A stretch of 64,000 nucleotides of DNA from Methanoregulaceae archaeon (GTDB lineage: Bacteria; Armatimonadota; Fimbriimonadia; Fimbriimonadales; Fimbriimonadaceae), in assembly GCA_020850325.1 (NCBI GenBank), contig JADZEW010000008.1:186001-250000 (forward strand), given 5' to 3'. The first letter of the stretch is position 1; the number at the start of each line of letters is the position of its first letter. Shown here in pieces: positions 42,281 through 49,833 of the stretch. The position numbers and the translations under genes were made by a program. Under the pieces are notes generated by a model. It searched no databases, was not told where the DNA came from, and saw nothing but the letters and a program-made list of their open reading frames with translations.

Positions 42281-42310
42281 GCCCCACGACGATGGTCGTG
42301 GGGCTTCTTT
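42281..42310. terminator. Bidirectional Rho-independent terminator between ftsZ and the Clp-N gene
   Basis: A perfect 10-bp stem GCCCCACGAC/GTCGTGGGGC with a GATG loop is followed by TTCTTTATT on the plus strand and by TCCTTTC on the minus strand. It serves both convergent genes; the Clp-N stop codon lies inside the downstream tail. Confidence 0.85.
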
Positions 42311-43106
42311 ATTGATCCATCGCGGCTTCGATCACGTCGTACGTGAGGCCCAAGCTCTCCAGGATGTAAGCAGCGAGCGACTGCCCGCGGAGGAGGATCG
42401 CGAGCACGAAATGGTCGCCGGTCAGAACCGCATCCTTTCGATCGGCGGCGATGCCCTGGGCATCGACCAGCAACTCGGCAAAGGTGACCTGGCTGTCAAA
42501 CGGGTCATTGGCTTCCAGAAGCGAGTCGATTGCCCACGGGTTGATGCCGCGCTGTTCGAGGACCAGGGTGAGCCCCGGCGGCATATCTCCGAGGATGAGC
42601 TCGAGCAGCAGCTCAGTCGCGTTTGCCGCGTAATCGTCGTCAAGCGGCTCATACGAGGCTTCGGGGGGCGCCTCTAGGCTCGGCATCGTGGTGGCCAGCT
42701 GGCGCACATCGTCGAGGTGGATGCCGGTCCGGCCGAGAACGCGGGCGGCGAATCCAGCTTCCTCGCGCAACAAACCAATCAAGATGTGCTCGGTACCGAT
42801 GTAGGGCTGGGTCAGCCCCTCCGATTCCTCGAATGCGTACTCCAAGACGCCCGTCGCTCGGGGCGTGAGGCTGAGTTCCCTGGGAGCTACCGGTTCGCCG
42901 CCGCCCGCCGCTTCCTCGATCCTATCCCGGATGTTCTGAGGATCAATGCCGAGCGCGAGGATCATGTGGAAAGCGTTGCTGTCCTCTTGACTGAGGAGCC
43001 CGAGCAACAGATGCTCCGTACTCACATAGGCCGATCCGAGCCGGTGCGCTTCGTCTTGGGCTCCGAGCACCGCTTGCTCCGCCTGCTCGCTGAACTGTTG
43101 CCACAT
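42309..43106 (-). CDS. Clp N-domain (Clp-R repeat) protein without ATPase domains
   Basis: A 265-aa protein made only of Clp-R repeats. Residues 1-145 form a full ClpC/ClpA-type N domain of two repeats (FSEQAEQAVLGAQDEA, STEHLLLGLLSQEDSNA, then LTPRATGVLEYAFEE, GTEHILIGLLREEAGFAARVL). Residues 155-265 look like a second, more divergent pair (ELLLELILGDMP, then GDHFVLAILLRGQSLAAYIL). No Walker motifs follow. In Clp ATPases this domain binds adaptors and substrates, so the protein may be an adaptor or decoy. A TATACT box lies seven bases before its ATG. Confidence 0.88.
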   Translation of the reverse strand: MWQQFSEQAEQAVLGAQDEAHRLGSAYVSTEHLLLGLLSQEDSNAFHMILALGIDPQNIRDRIEEAAGGGEPVAPRELSLTPRATGVLEYAFEESEGLTQPYIGTEHILIGLLREEAGFAARVLGRTGIHLDDVRQLATTMPSLEAPPEASYEPLDDDYAANATELLLELILGDMPPGLTLVLEQRGINPWAIDSLLEANDPFDSQVTFAELLVDAQGIAADRKDAVLTGDHFVLAILLRGQSLAAYILESLGLTYDVIEAAMDQ

Positions 43107-43113
43107 GCTGGCT

Positions 43114-43119
43114 AGTATA
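43114..43119 (-). promoter_or_regulatory. Putative -10 box (TATACT), leaderless start of the Clp-N gene
   Basis: TATACT on the minus strand ends seven bases before the ATG at 43106. No Shine-Dalgarno is present. Confidence 0.5.
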
Positions 43120-43237
43120 GGTTGCGCGACGTGGCTTTGGCATCAAAGTTGGCACTCCGGGAGTTTTCCACACGTGCCCAAGAGGGCCAGGCTCAAATCG
43201 CCAAATCCTTTGGGTCGTTCGGCACGTCTACGCCATC

Positions 43238-43255
43238 AGAGAGTGTATGCTCTCT
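43238..43255 (+). promoter_or_regulatory. Palindrome over a possible -10 box, upstream of the beta-barrel gene
   Basis: A perfect 6-bp inverted repeat AGAGAG-TGTATG-CTCTCT encloses TATGCT (43246-43251), a reasonable -10 about 53 bases before the ATG at 43304. It may be an operator or a hairpin at the 5' end of the mRNA. Confidence 0.3.
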
Positions 43256-43303
43256 ATGGCGGGCCTACGGGTCCGACCTTTTTCAAGGAGGAACCGAAAG
43301 AGA

Positions 43304-43822
43304 ATGAATCGAAAGATTCTCGCAACCGTAATGGGATTCGCAGCTGTCATGATGGCTGTTCCCGCGGCCGCGCAGACGACGAAGCCCATGGGCCTCTCCA
43401 TCCGCGCCGGTCTCGTGTTTCCCACCAGCGGCTACGGCCGGAGCATTGGCAAGAACTGGTTCGGTGTAGGCGGCGAGTTCAAGATCCAAGATGCGAACTT
43501 CGGAACAATGGATAGAAGTTCGACGGGCATGATCACGATCTCAGCTGACTACTACGGCAAGGGTGAAGCTAGTGCGGTCCCGGTCCTCGTCAACTACGTG
43601 GGTACCAGCAAGGAGATCTACTACTCGCTGGGTGCTGGTCTCGCGATCACCCGTGATCGCAATGCGGGCAACAGCCGCAACAAGACCAACTTCGCCTACT
43701 CGTTCGCACTGGGATACAATTTCCAGTCGGGCACCAACCCGCTGTTCGTCGAAGGACGATTCTTCGGCAATAGCAACAGCAACCTGAACGGCATCGGCGT
43801 CTACGTGGGCGTTCGACTGTAA
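43304..43822 (+). CDS. Small outer-membrane beta-barrel-like protein
   Basis: A 172-aa protein with a signal peptide (KILATVMGFAAVMMAVPAAAQ) and a mature part of alternating strands (LSIRAGLVFPTSG, KEIYYSLGAGLAITRD, FAYSFALGYNFQSG, LFVEGRFFG) ending in GVYVGVRL. The strand count of about eight and the hydrophobic C terminus fit a small OmpA/OmpW-like barrel. AAGGAGG lies 12 bases before the ATG. A strong terminator follows, so it is monocistronic. The function is unknown; expression may be high. Confidence 0.78.
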   Translation: MNRKILATVMGFAAVMMAVPAAAQTTKPMGLSIRAGLVFPTSGYGRSIGKNWFGVGGEFKIQDANFGTMDRSSTGMITISADYYGKGEASAVPVLVNYVGTSKEIYYSLGAGLAITRDRNAGNSRNKTNFAYSFALGYNFQSGTNPLFVEGRFFGNSNSNLNGIGVYVGVRL

Positions 43823-43835
43823 GGACAGGAATTCT

Positions 43836-43879
43836 GGCCGTCATCGCCTGTGCCTAGCGGGTGATGGCGGCCTCTTTTT
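43836..43879 (+). terminator. Rho-independent terminator after the beta-barrel gene
   Basis: A 13-bp stem (GGCCGTCATCGCC with GGTGATGGCGGCC, two G-T pairs) is followed by TCTTTTTC. It starts 14 bases after the stop codon. Confidence 0.85.
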
Positions 43880-43883
43880 CGTT

Positions 43884-43953
43884 GTGGGATGTCGTATGAC
43901 GAATGTGGAGGACACGGTCTCGCTCCATCAGCATTCGACATCCGACATCCCAC
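43884..43953. repeat. Imperfect 23-bp inverted repeat with GACATCC heptamers
   Basis: Positions 43884-43906 pair with 43931-43953: 20 Watson-Crick pairs and one G-T in 23, around a 24-base centre. The 3' arm and its flank contain three adjacent heptamers, GACATCC, GACATCC and CACATCC (43937-43957). It is intergenic, between a terminator and an ECF sigma gene, and matches no coding feature. It looks like a REP- or MITE-type element, or a structured leader. No second copy was noticed in the window. Confidence 0.7.
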
Positions 43954-44004
43954 ATCCGACCGCTACTGAACTTTCCACCCGGCCTTGCGTCCTAACGCAC
44001 AGAT

Positions 44005-44631
44005 ATGGCAATGTCCATCGGAGCACCGGTCCTGAGCATGAAACGCACCGATCCGGCCACCGAACTCGCGTTGATCGAACGGTGTCGCCGGCAGGATGCA
44101 GAAGCGTTCGCGCGAATCGTCGATGCCTATCAGGCTCGAGTCTTCGGTTTTGTGCGCCGGATGGTCATCGACGCCGACGAAGCGGCGGATATCGCCCAAG
44201 AGGTGTTCATTCGTGCTTACCAGTCCTTCGGCCGCTTTGACGGCCGCTCGTCGCTTCGCACCTGGCTCTTCCGTATCGCCCACAACCTCTGTGTCGATCG
44301 CGCCCGCCGATTAGGTCGAGCGCCGGAACGAACGAGCCTCGACGCTGGCGGAGCCGACGAAGAGGCAGCCATGGACATTCCAGATCAGCGCTGGGATCCT
44401 CAGACGATCGTTCTCAACGACGAACTGATCTCCGTCATCGAGTCCGCCCTCTCCACGATGAGCGAGAAACTGCGAAGCGTCTTGCTCCTGCATGACAAAG
44501 AGGATTTTGCCTATGACGAGATCGCTCAAGCGCTCGATGTGCCGATCGGCACGGTGAAGAGCCGGCTTTTTCTGGCTCGAGCCCACCTGCAGAAGGCCGT
44601 GGGCACCTATTTGGATGGAGAAACGCTATGA
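44005..44631 (+). CDS. ECF RNA polymerase sigma factor, RpoE/SigE-like (module 3)
   Basis: A 208-aa ECF factor. Region 2: FARIVDAYQARVFGFVRRM, ADEAADIAQEVFIRAYQSF, LRTWLFRIAHNLCVDRARR. Region 4: LSTMSEKLRSVLLLHDKEDF, YDEIAQALDVPIGTVKSRLFLARAHL. A start at 44041 (MKRTDPATE) is an alternative. It is joined by ATGA to an anti-sigma candidate, which is joined by ATGA to an RseB-like gene, the order of E. coli rpoE-rseA-rseB. An imperfect inverted repeat lies 50-120 bases upstream. Confidence 0.94.
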   Translation: MAMSIGAPVLSMKRTDPATELALIERCRRQDAEAFARIVDAYQARVFGFVRRMVIDADEAADIAQEVFIRAYQSFGRFDGRSSLRTWLFRIAHNLCVDRARRLGRAPERTSLDAGGADEEAAMDIPDQRWDPQTIVLNDELISVIESALSTMSEKLRSVLLLHDKEDFAYDEIAQALDVPIGTVKSRLFLARAHLQKAVGTYLDGETL

Positions 44632-45050
44632 AGAAGCACGACCCAACTCCCGATCCACTAGACCGCGAGGATTTGAACCAGATCGGCGGATGGATTAAGG
44701 ATCTGCCTGAGGAAGAGCCGAGCTTGGCATGGCGCGCCGAGCTGAACGCGCGCCTTGAAGCCCTTACTCCCGCTCCCAAGCGCGCGCCCTGGTGGCGAAG
44801 CCGGCTCGTGTGGAGTTCGACGGCCAGCCTCGCTGCGATGGGTGCCTTGGCGTTGTTCGTCTTGCGCCCGAGTCCGACGCCCGAACGGGCCGACTTGGGT
44901 GGACTGACCGCGACCGCGATCGTCAACGCGCATGTCGAGTCGGTCACGCGCCACGATCTGGGGCTAGCCACTGCCACCGACCTCAAGGCGGACCAGGGTG
45001 CGCCCGAACTGCACTACGACTGGGACGTCGTCGATTTGGACTTGTTATGA
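44628..45050 (+). CDS. Putative RseA-like membrane anti-sigma factor
   Basis: A 140-aa protein with an acidic N-terminal domain (about 1-55; DREDLNQIGGWIKDLPEEEPS), one membrane helix (about 66-83; WSSTASLAAMGALALFVL) and a short extracytoplasmic C-terminal part. There is no cysteine-type zinc motif. Position between the sigma gene and the RseB-like gene, both by 4-base overlaps, is the main evidence. In E. coli such a protein is cut under envelope stress to release the sigma factor. Confidence 0.75.
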   Translation: MKKHDPTPDPLDREDLNQIGGWIKDLPEEEPSLAWRAELNARLEALTPAPKRAPWWRSRLVWSSTASLAAMGALALFVLRPSPTPERADLGGLTATAIVNAHVESVTRHDLGLATATDLKADQGAPELHYDWDVVDLDLL

Positions 45051-46009
45051 ACCGTCTATTGACCCTCTCGATCTTGCTCGCGGTTGCCCCGCTCTCGGTT
45101 GCCCAGCGCACCGTTGAAAGCCGGCCGGGTGTCGATCAGATACCCCCGATCCTCCGTCAGGCGATTCGCAAGATGGCCTCCGTGAGATTCAGCGGAACGC
45201 GTACCGTCGAGGTGTTGGAAGGTTCGAATCGGGAGCGGCACGTCGAGTACGTGCTTCGCGACGGTCCTCGCACTCGCACCTGGTTCCCGAGCGCTTCACC
45301 CTACGCGGGTCAGGTGATCGTCGAGACGCCCCGCGAGCGACGGCACTACTACCCCGGGCGCAACGAAATTTTCGTGACCCCGCCCCGTCGTGAAGAAGCA
45401 GTTGCGCGGCTCATGAGCCTCGGCCGCCGCAGCGGCATCCGGGTGACCGTGAAGGACGGGCCAGCCATCTCCGGGCGCCCCACGGTTCAGGTCTCGCTTC
45501 TCGAAGGATCAGGAAACCCGATCCAGCACCTGTGGATCGATCGCGAGCAGGCCGTGATCCTCAAGCGTGAGCTGTTCGACGCCGTCGGCACGAGAGTCGG
45601 CTCTTTTGAGTTCACCGATATCGACTACCGACCTCGGATCAACCCTGGAGACTTCGAGCTGGACCGGAAGGGAGCCAAGGTTGTGACTCCTGTGGATCAA
45701 CTGGCGCGGCTCGCCAAGCAAGGGGGCCTTACTGCCGTTCGCCTTCCGGATTCCGAGGGCTACCGACTCGAGTGGGTACGACGTCTTCCCGGCGGGCGCG
45801 TGACGGTGATTCAGCAAGCCTATTCGAAGGGCGACGTCAGCCTGTCGTTCTTTCAGGCCGGAGCCGAAGTGAACTTGCCGATGCTCCGCCGCACACAGAA
45901 GGGATTTGAGTCGTTCTCGTGGACGCAGCAAGGGAATACCTACGCCTTGTTAGGCAATGTCGGAGCCGATGAACTTCGCCGTCTGGCCCGGCTTTTGGGC
46001 TATCGCTGA
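45047..46009 (+). CDS. RseB/MucB-like periplasmic regulator
   Basis: A 320-aa exported protein: signal peptide (LLTLSILLAVAPLSVAQ), then an LolA/LolB-like beta half-barrel (about 35-200; SVRFSGTRTVEVLEGSNRERHVEYV, YYPGRNEIFVTPP, VQVSLLEGSGNPIQHLWIDREQAVILKRELFD, GSFEFTDIDYRPRI), and a second smaller domain (about 215-315; YRLEWVRRLPGGRVTVIQQAYS). This is the RseB two-domain plan; RseB protects the anti-sigma factor from cleavage until lipids or misfolded porins displace it. It is coupled to the anti-sigma gene by ATGA. Confidence 0.85.
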   Translation: MNRLLTLSILLAVAPLSVAQRTVESRPGVDQIPPILRQAIRKMASVRFSGTRTVEVLEGSNRERHVEYVLRDGPRTRTWFPSASPYAGQVIVETPRERRHYYPGRNEIFVTPPRREEAVARLMSLGRRSGIRVTVKDGPAISGRPTVQVSLLEGSGNPIQHLWIDREQAVILKRELFDAVGTRVGSFEFTDIDYRPRINPGDFELDRKGAKVVTPVDQLARLAKQGGLTAVRLPDSEGYRLEWVRRLPGGRVTVIQQAYSKGDVSLSFFQAGAEVNLPMLRRTQKGFESFSWTQQGNTYALLGNVGADELRRLARLLGYR

Positions 46010-46040
46010 AACGGTGCCCCTAGGTTCCGCGTCTTACTGA

Positions 46041-48353
46041 TTGCGCGTGGCGGTCAAATCGAGTGCTAAGGCGGGTACGGGCGGTCGCCAGAAGAGCCGC
46101 AAGCGAAAGTCGAGTCCTCTTTGGTGGCGTTGGACCAAACGATTCGGCGCGCTGACCTTACTGATCCTCCTGATGGGATCGGTCGTCGCAGGCGTCTTCT
46201 TCATGATCGCTTTCCGGAAGGCGGGCGACAAGATTGATGCGCTCGCCACCAAGCTCGATCAAATCGAGACTCCCGCAACCGTGATGTACGCCCGTGACGG
46301 GCAGACGCTTCTGTATCGCGCCAGCAGCCAATACCGCAAGCTCATCAATACCTACGATGAGGTTCCGAAGCTGGTCATCGATGCCACCCTCGCCGCGGAA
46401 GACAAGCGGTTCTTTGACCATCGGGGCGTGGACCCCATCGCGGTTGGCCGGTCTCTTTTCCGGAACGTCGCCGAAGGTCGGCAGGCCCAAGGCGGCTCGA
46501 CGATCACGATGCAGCTGAGCAAGCGACTCTTTACCAGCACCGAGAAGTCGTTTGAACGCAAGCTGGAAGACGCCGCGCTGGCCATGCAGATCGAGCGGAA
46601 GCTCACCAAGAAGGAGATTCTGCGCGCTTATCTGAATCAAGTTTATTACGGTCAGGGTGCCTACGGGATCCGTGCCGCCGCCGACGTGTACTTCGGAAAG
46701 AAGGATCTTGGAAAGCTAACGCCGAGCGAGGCGGCCATGCTTGCGCGTATGGTTCGGCGACCGAGCCAGGAGAATCCATTTTCGAATCTGAAGGTCGCGG
46801 TTCGGAATCGCGACGTGGTCCTGAGGATCATGCGCGACGAGGAGATGCTCACTTCGGCAGAGTACGAGAAGGCGATCGCAGAGGAGCCCAAGCTGCGCCC
46901 GAAGTCGTTCGGCTCGGGCGAGCGAATCTATGCGGCGCCGTATTTTACGCGCTACGTGCTCGACACGATTGCTGCCCAATACCCCGATGTCGATCTCGGC
47001 ACGGCTGGCTGGACGATCATAACGACGCTCGATCCCGACATGCAGAACGCCGCCGAGAAGGCGGTTCAGGATCTCGTCAAGAAGTATCAGCGCCGCAAAG
47101 TCACGGCCGGCGCATTCGTCTTGCTCGACGACAAGGGTCAGATCTTGGCCATGCAGGGCAATACCAACTGGGAGCGCGACGAGTACAACGTGATCGCGCA
47201 GGGTCGTCGCCAGCCTGGATCGGCGTTCAAGCCGTTCATCTACGCGGCTGCGCTCTCGACCGGCGCCATCAGCCCTGGAGATCGGGTTTCGAATGAAGCG
47301 ATCGAGTGGCGAGACCCAGGGAGTGGCAAGGTCTGGCGGCCCAAGAACTCGGGTGGTGGCTCGGGTGGCACCTTCAGCATTCCCGCGGCAATCGCGAACT
47401 CCAAGAACCTTCCTGCGATCCACGTGTCCTTCGAGGCAGGTCTCGACACCTGCGCGCGCTATGCTCGCGACGTCTTTGGCTTCAAGTCGCCCATCCAGCC
47501 CTTCCGCTCCATGGCCCTCGGCGTGAACGAGGTATCCCCGCTCGAGATGGCGCAGGGCTACTCGGTCTTCATGCTGCGCGGCGACCGCGTAACTCCTTAC
47601 GGAATCGCCCAAATCGTGGGCGCGGACAAGTCGATTGTGCGCACGTACGAGCCGCGGATCGTCAAGCACATCCTGGACGAGCGCGTCGCGGCTTACCTGG
47701 ATGCGTGTCTCCGTGGCGTCGTCACCGGGGGCACGGGTCGAGCTGCGGGCAGCATCAAAGACGCGCGAGGAAAAACCGGAACGACTCAGGAAGCTCGAGA
47801 CGCATGGTTCTGCGGCTACACGAACAACTTGATCGGAATCGGTTGGATTGCTAACGTCATCTACGACAAGGACGGGAACGCGAGGTACCAGGAGATGAGC
47901 GACAGCGTCTTCGGCGGTACGGTGACCGTCGAGATGTGGCGTGACGTGATGAAGGTTGCCCAGAAGAAGCGGGGAACCGGTACGGCCCGCGAGGTGACCC
48001 CGCTCATGCGCGATCTACCCGTCGAGGGCGAGGGCGCGGTGAAGCCGCCCGAGACGGTTACTCCGCCGACCGTTGTCCCCGATGACGCGGTTCCAGACCC
48101 GCCGACCGGTACCGATACCGATCAGCGCGGCACCGACACGTCGGGTTCGGGCACGGCTGCCAACCCGCCGACCCAGTCAGAACCGCCTCGCACCGATCCG
48201 CCCACGCGGACGGAGTCCGAAGGTGAGATGGTCAGCGTGGAGATTTGCGCCGATTCGGGACAGAAGGCCACGATTTACTGCCCTGAGACGGTGACGCGCA
48301 GGTACAAGAGCGCCGATGCCCCGCGCCGTTGGTGCCGAAAACACAGCCCGTAG
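46041..48353 (+). CDS. Class A penicillin-binding protein (PBP1A-like)
   Basis: A 770-aa bifunctional peptidoglycan synthase. A basic cytoplasmic tail and one membrane helix (about 35-58) precede the glycosyltransferase domain (ATLAAEDKRFFDHRGVDPIAV, GGSTITMQLSKRLF, RKLTKKEILRAYLNQVYYGQGAYGI) and the transpeptidase domain (GSAFKPFIYAAAL as SxxK, SNSKNLP-like region, KTGTT). A Pro/Thr/Asp-rich linker leads to a terminal segment with three cysteines (ICADSG, IYCPE, RWCRK), a tail form known from several bacterial PBPs. The start is TTG at 46041 or GTG at 46047. It lies 31 bases after the rseB-like gene and may be in the stress operon. Confidence 0.94.
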   Translation: MRVAVKSSAKAGTGGRQKSRKRKSSPLWWRWTKRFGALTLLILLMGSVVAGVFFMIAFRKAGDKIDALATKLDQIETPATVMYARDGQTLLYRASSQYRKLINTYDEVPKLVIDATLAAEDKRFFDHRGVDPIAVGRSLFRNVAEGRQAQGGSTITMQLSKRLFTSTEKSFERKLEDAALAMQIERKLTKKEILRAYLNQVYYGQGAYGIRAAADVYFGKKDLGKLTPSEAAMLARMVRRPSQENPFSNLKVAVRNRDVVLRIMRDEEMLTSAEYEKAIAEEPKLRPKSFGSGERIYAAPYFTRYVLDTIAAQYPDVDLGTAGWTIITTLDPDMQNAAEKAVQDLVKKYQRRKVTAGAFVLLDDKGQILAMQGNTNWERDEYNVIAQGRRQPGSAFKPFIYAAALSTGAISPGDRVSNEAIEWRDPGSGKVWRPKNSGGGSGGTFSIPAAIANSKNLPAIHVSFEAGLDTCARYARDVFGFKSPIQPFRSMALGVNEVSPLEMAQGYSVFMLRGDRVTPYGIAQIVGADKSIVRTYEPRIVKHILDERVAAYLDACLRGVVTGGTGRAAGSIKDARGKTGTTQEARDAWFCGYTNNLIGIGWIANVIYDKDGNARYQEMSDSVFGGTVTVEMWRDVMKVAQKKRGTGTAREVTPLMRDLPVEGEGAVKPPETVTPPTVVPDDAVPDPPTGTDTDQRGTDTSGSGTAANPPTQSEPPRTDPPTRTESEGEMVSVEICADSGQKATIYCPETVTRRYKSADAPRRWCRKHSP

Positions 48354-48404
48354 GGCGTCTCCTCAAGCGCCTTCGGGGTCTACGCACGGAGGGCAGGCTC
48401 GATC

Positions 48405-48818
48405 CTAGGTGCCTTCGGCAATTCGCTGGAGCGCCCGCGTCAGCACCACCGCGCGTTCTGGCTTCATTTGGCTCAGCAACTCGACGACCTTCTCGGTATC
48501 CATCTTCGCGAGGATCGGTGCAAGTTCCGCTTCACGCCACTTCTCAGTCAGCGGCAGCAGTGCCTTCAGGTCCATCTCGTTCCAAAGCTCCGCCACGGCC
48601 ACATGGCCCTTCTCTGGGTCACCCGTCTTTGGTGCCGGCTCGGACTTGGGCTCCTTCTTGGCAACCGGTTTCTTCTCAGCGACCGCCTCGACGACCGGTG
48701 CTGGTGCCTTCTTCTTGGGTGACAGCCCCGGAATCTGCACGACGCCCGCCATCCCCAATCCGACCACCGCTCCCCCCATGACGAGCAATGAAACAACGAT
48801 CATGATGACTTTATTCAA
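48405..48818 (-). CDS. MotE/FlbB-like flagellar protein
   Basis: A 137-aa protein with one N-terminal membrane helix (VIMIVVSLLVMGGAVVGL), a Lys/Ala/Pro-rich linker and a C-terminal helical domain of MgtE-N type (KALLPLTEKWREAELAPILAKMDTEKVVELLSQM with the typical LxxM-PER-A pattern). MotE/FlbB proteins stabilise or position MotP/MotS or chaperone stator placement near the flagellar base. It is the last gene of the flagellar operon and overlaps the transglycosylase gene by four bases (ATGA). Confidence 0.78.
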   Translation of the reverse strand: MNKVIMIVVSLLVMGGAVVGLGMAGVVQIPGLSPKKKAPAPVVEAVAEKKPVAKKEPKSEPAPKTGDPEKGHVAVAELWNEMDLKALLPLTEKWREAELAPILAKMDTEKVVELLSQMKPERAVVLTRALQRIAEGT

Positions 48819-49441
48819 CTTGCGGCTCCTTGGTAGTAGGCCATGACCTTGCGCACGTACGCTTGCGTCTCGGTGATGTTAGGAATCTGGTTGCCTGATT
48901 GTTCGACCCGGCCCGGGCCCGCGTTGTAGGCGGCAAGAGCCAGTTCCGTCGAGCCGAAACGGCCGAGCATCTGAGCCAGGTACTTCGCCCCGCCGTTCAG
49001 GTTCTGAACGGGATCGAACGGATCAGTAACGCCGAGCGATCGCGCAGTGTCAGGCATCAACTGGGTGAGGCCCATCGCCCCGGCCCGGGAGCGGGCCCGC
49101 GGGTCGAATCCACTCTCGGCTGAAACGACGGCCTCCAACAGCTTGGCGTCGATGCCCGCATCGCCCGCAGCGCGCTCGATCAGCGACTTGAGGTGGCTTG
49201 ACTGTAGCGCCGCCCCGCCGCCAAAGGGATTGAACGGCCGCGCTCCACCGATTTCGCCGCTCATCTCGTTCGGACGCCACTCGGCAAGCAACTGCTCGAA
49301 CTCCGCTGCCGGGGCTCCGGTTGAGCCGCCAGGCTTAAGCTGGCCGATCCGCGCTTGGAGTTCTTCCATGCGTCGTCGGGCGCCTTCGGGACCGAGCAGT
49401 TCCAGACGCGTCCTCAAGCGGCTCGCCTCCCGTTCGTCCAT
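48815..49441 (-). CDS. Lytic transglycosylase (SLT domain) of the flagellar operon
   Basis: A 208-aa protein with a C-terminal SLT domain (about 85-205): the catalytic Glu in VVSAESGFDPRARSRAGAMGLTQLMPDTA, then NLNGGAKYLAQML and LALAAYNAGPGRVE. The N-terminal 80 residues are helical and Gly/Pro-rich (a RRRMEELQARIGQLKPGG stretch). In other bacteria an SLT or FlgJ opens peptidoglycan for the flagellar rod. The ATG at 49441 overlaps the end of fliJ by 28 bases. No signal peptide is visible, so export may go through the flagellar type III system. Confidence 0.88.
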   Translation of the reverse strand: MDEREASRLRTRLELLGPEGARRRMEELQARIGQLKPGGSTGAPAAEFEQLLAEWRPNEMSGEIGGARPFNPFGGGAALQSSHLKSLIERAAGDAGIDAKLLEAVVSAESGFDPRARSRAGAMGLTQLMPDTARSLGVTDPFDPVQNLNGGAKYLAQMLGRFGSTELALAAYNAGPGRVEQSGNQIPNITETQAYVRKVMAYYQGAAS

Positions 49442-49833
49442 TCGTCGAGGAATGCCTGTTCTTCCCGGTTCACTTCGTACATCCACTCGGAGAACGCTTT
49501 GTCGTGGAGCTTCTCTAGCGCCTGGACGTCCTGCTTGCGTGCGTTCCACTCCGCGAGAGCCCGCGCCTCATCCTCGATAAGTACCTCGATGACGATGGAC
49601 TGCTCACGATGCCGGGCTTGCAGCAGTTCCAGCCGCTGCTCGCGGGAAAGGAGTTCGTTGATCGTCCGCGGAGTGTTGTTAAAGAGATCGTAACGCTCCT
49701 TCTCGATGACCATACGCGCGATCTCGGCCTCAAGCCGGGCGGACCGTGCCTCAAGGTACGCCTCCTTCGCCCACTCCTCGGTGAGCCGGCGGTATTCCAG
49801 CACCTTCTTGAGTCGAAAGTCGAACTGCTTCAC
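49414..49833 (-). CDS. fliJ: Flagellar export protein FliJ
   Basis: A 139-aa coiled-coil protein: FDFRLKKVLEYRRLTEEWAKEAYLEARS at the start, long charged helices and an acidic/basic end, as expected for FliJ, the ATPase-associated stalk. The start is a GTG overlapping the fliI stop (GTGA). Sequence alone is weakly diagnostic, but position directly after fliI makes it secure. The frame upstream of the GTG is not conserved-looking. Confidence 0.86.
   Translation of the reverse strand: MKQFDFRLKKVLEYRRLTEEWAKEAYLEARSARLEAEIARMVIEKERYDLFNNTPRTINELLSREQRLELLQARHREQSIVIEVLIEDEARALAEWNARKQDVQALEKLHDKAFSEWMYEVNREEQAFLDEWTNGRRAA

Noticed and set aside
43122-43307. A 61-codon frame between the Clp-N gene and the barrel gene
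   Set aside because: It overlaps the palindrome and Shine-Dalgarno of the barrel gene, and lacks its own start signals.
43884-43957. Heptamer repeats as a CRISPR array
   Set aside because: Units are seven bases and adjacent without spacers, and no cas gene is in the window.
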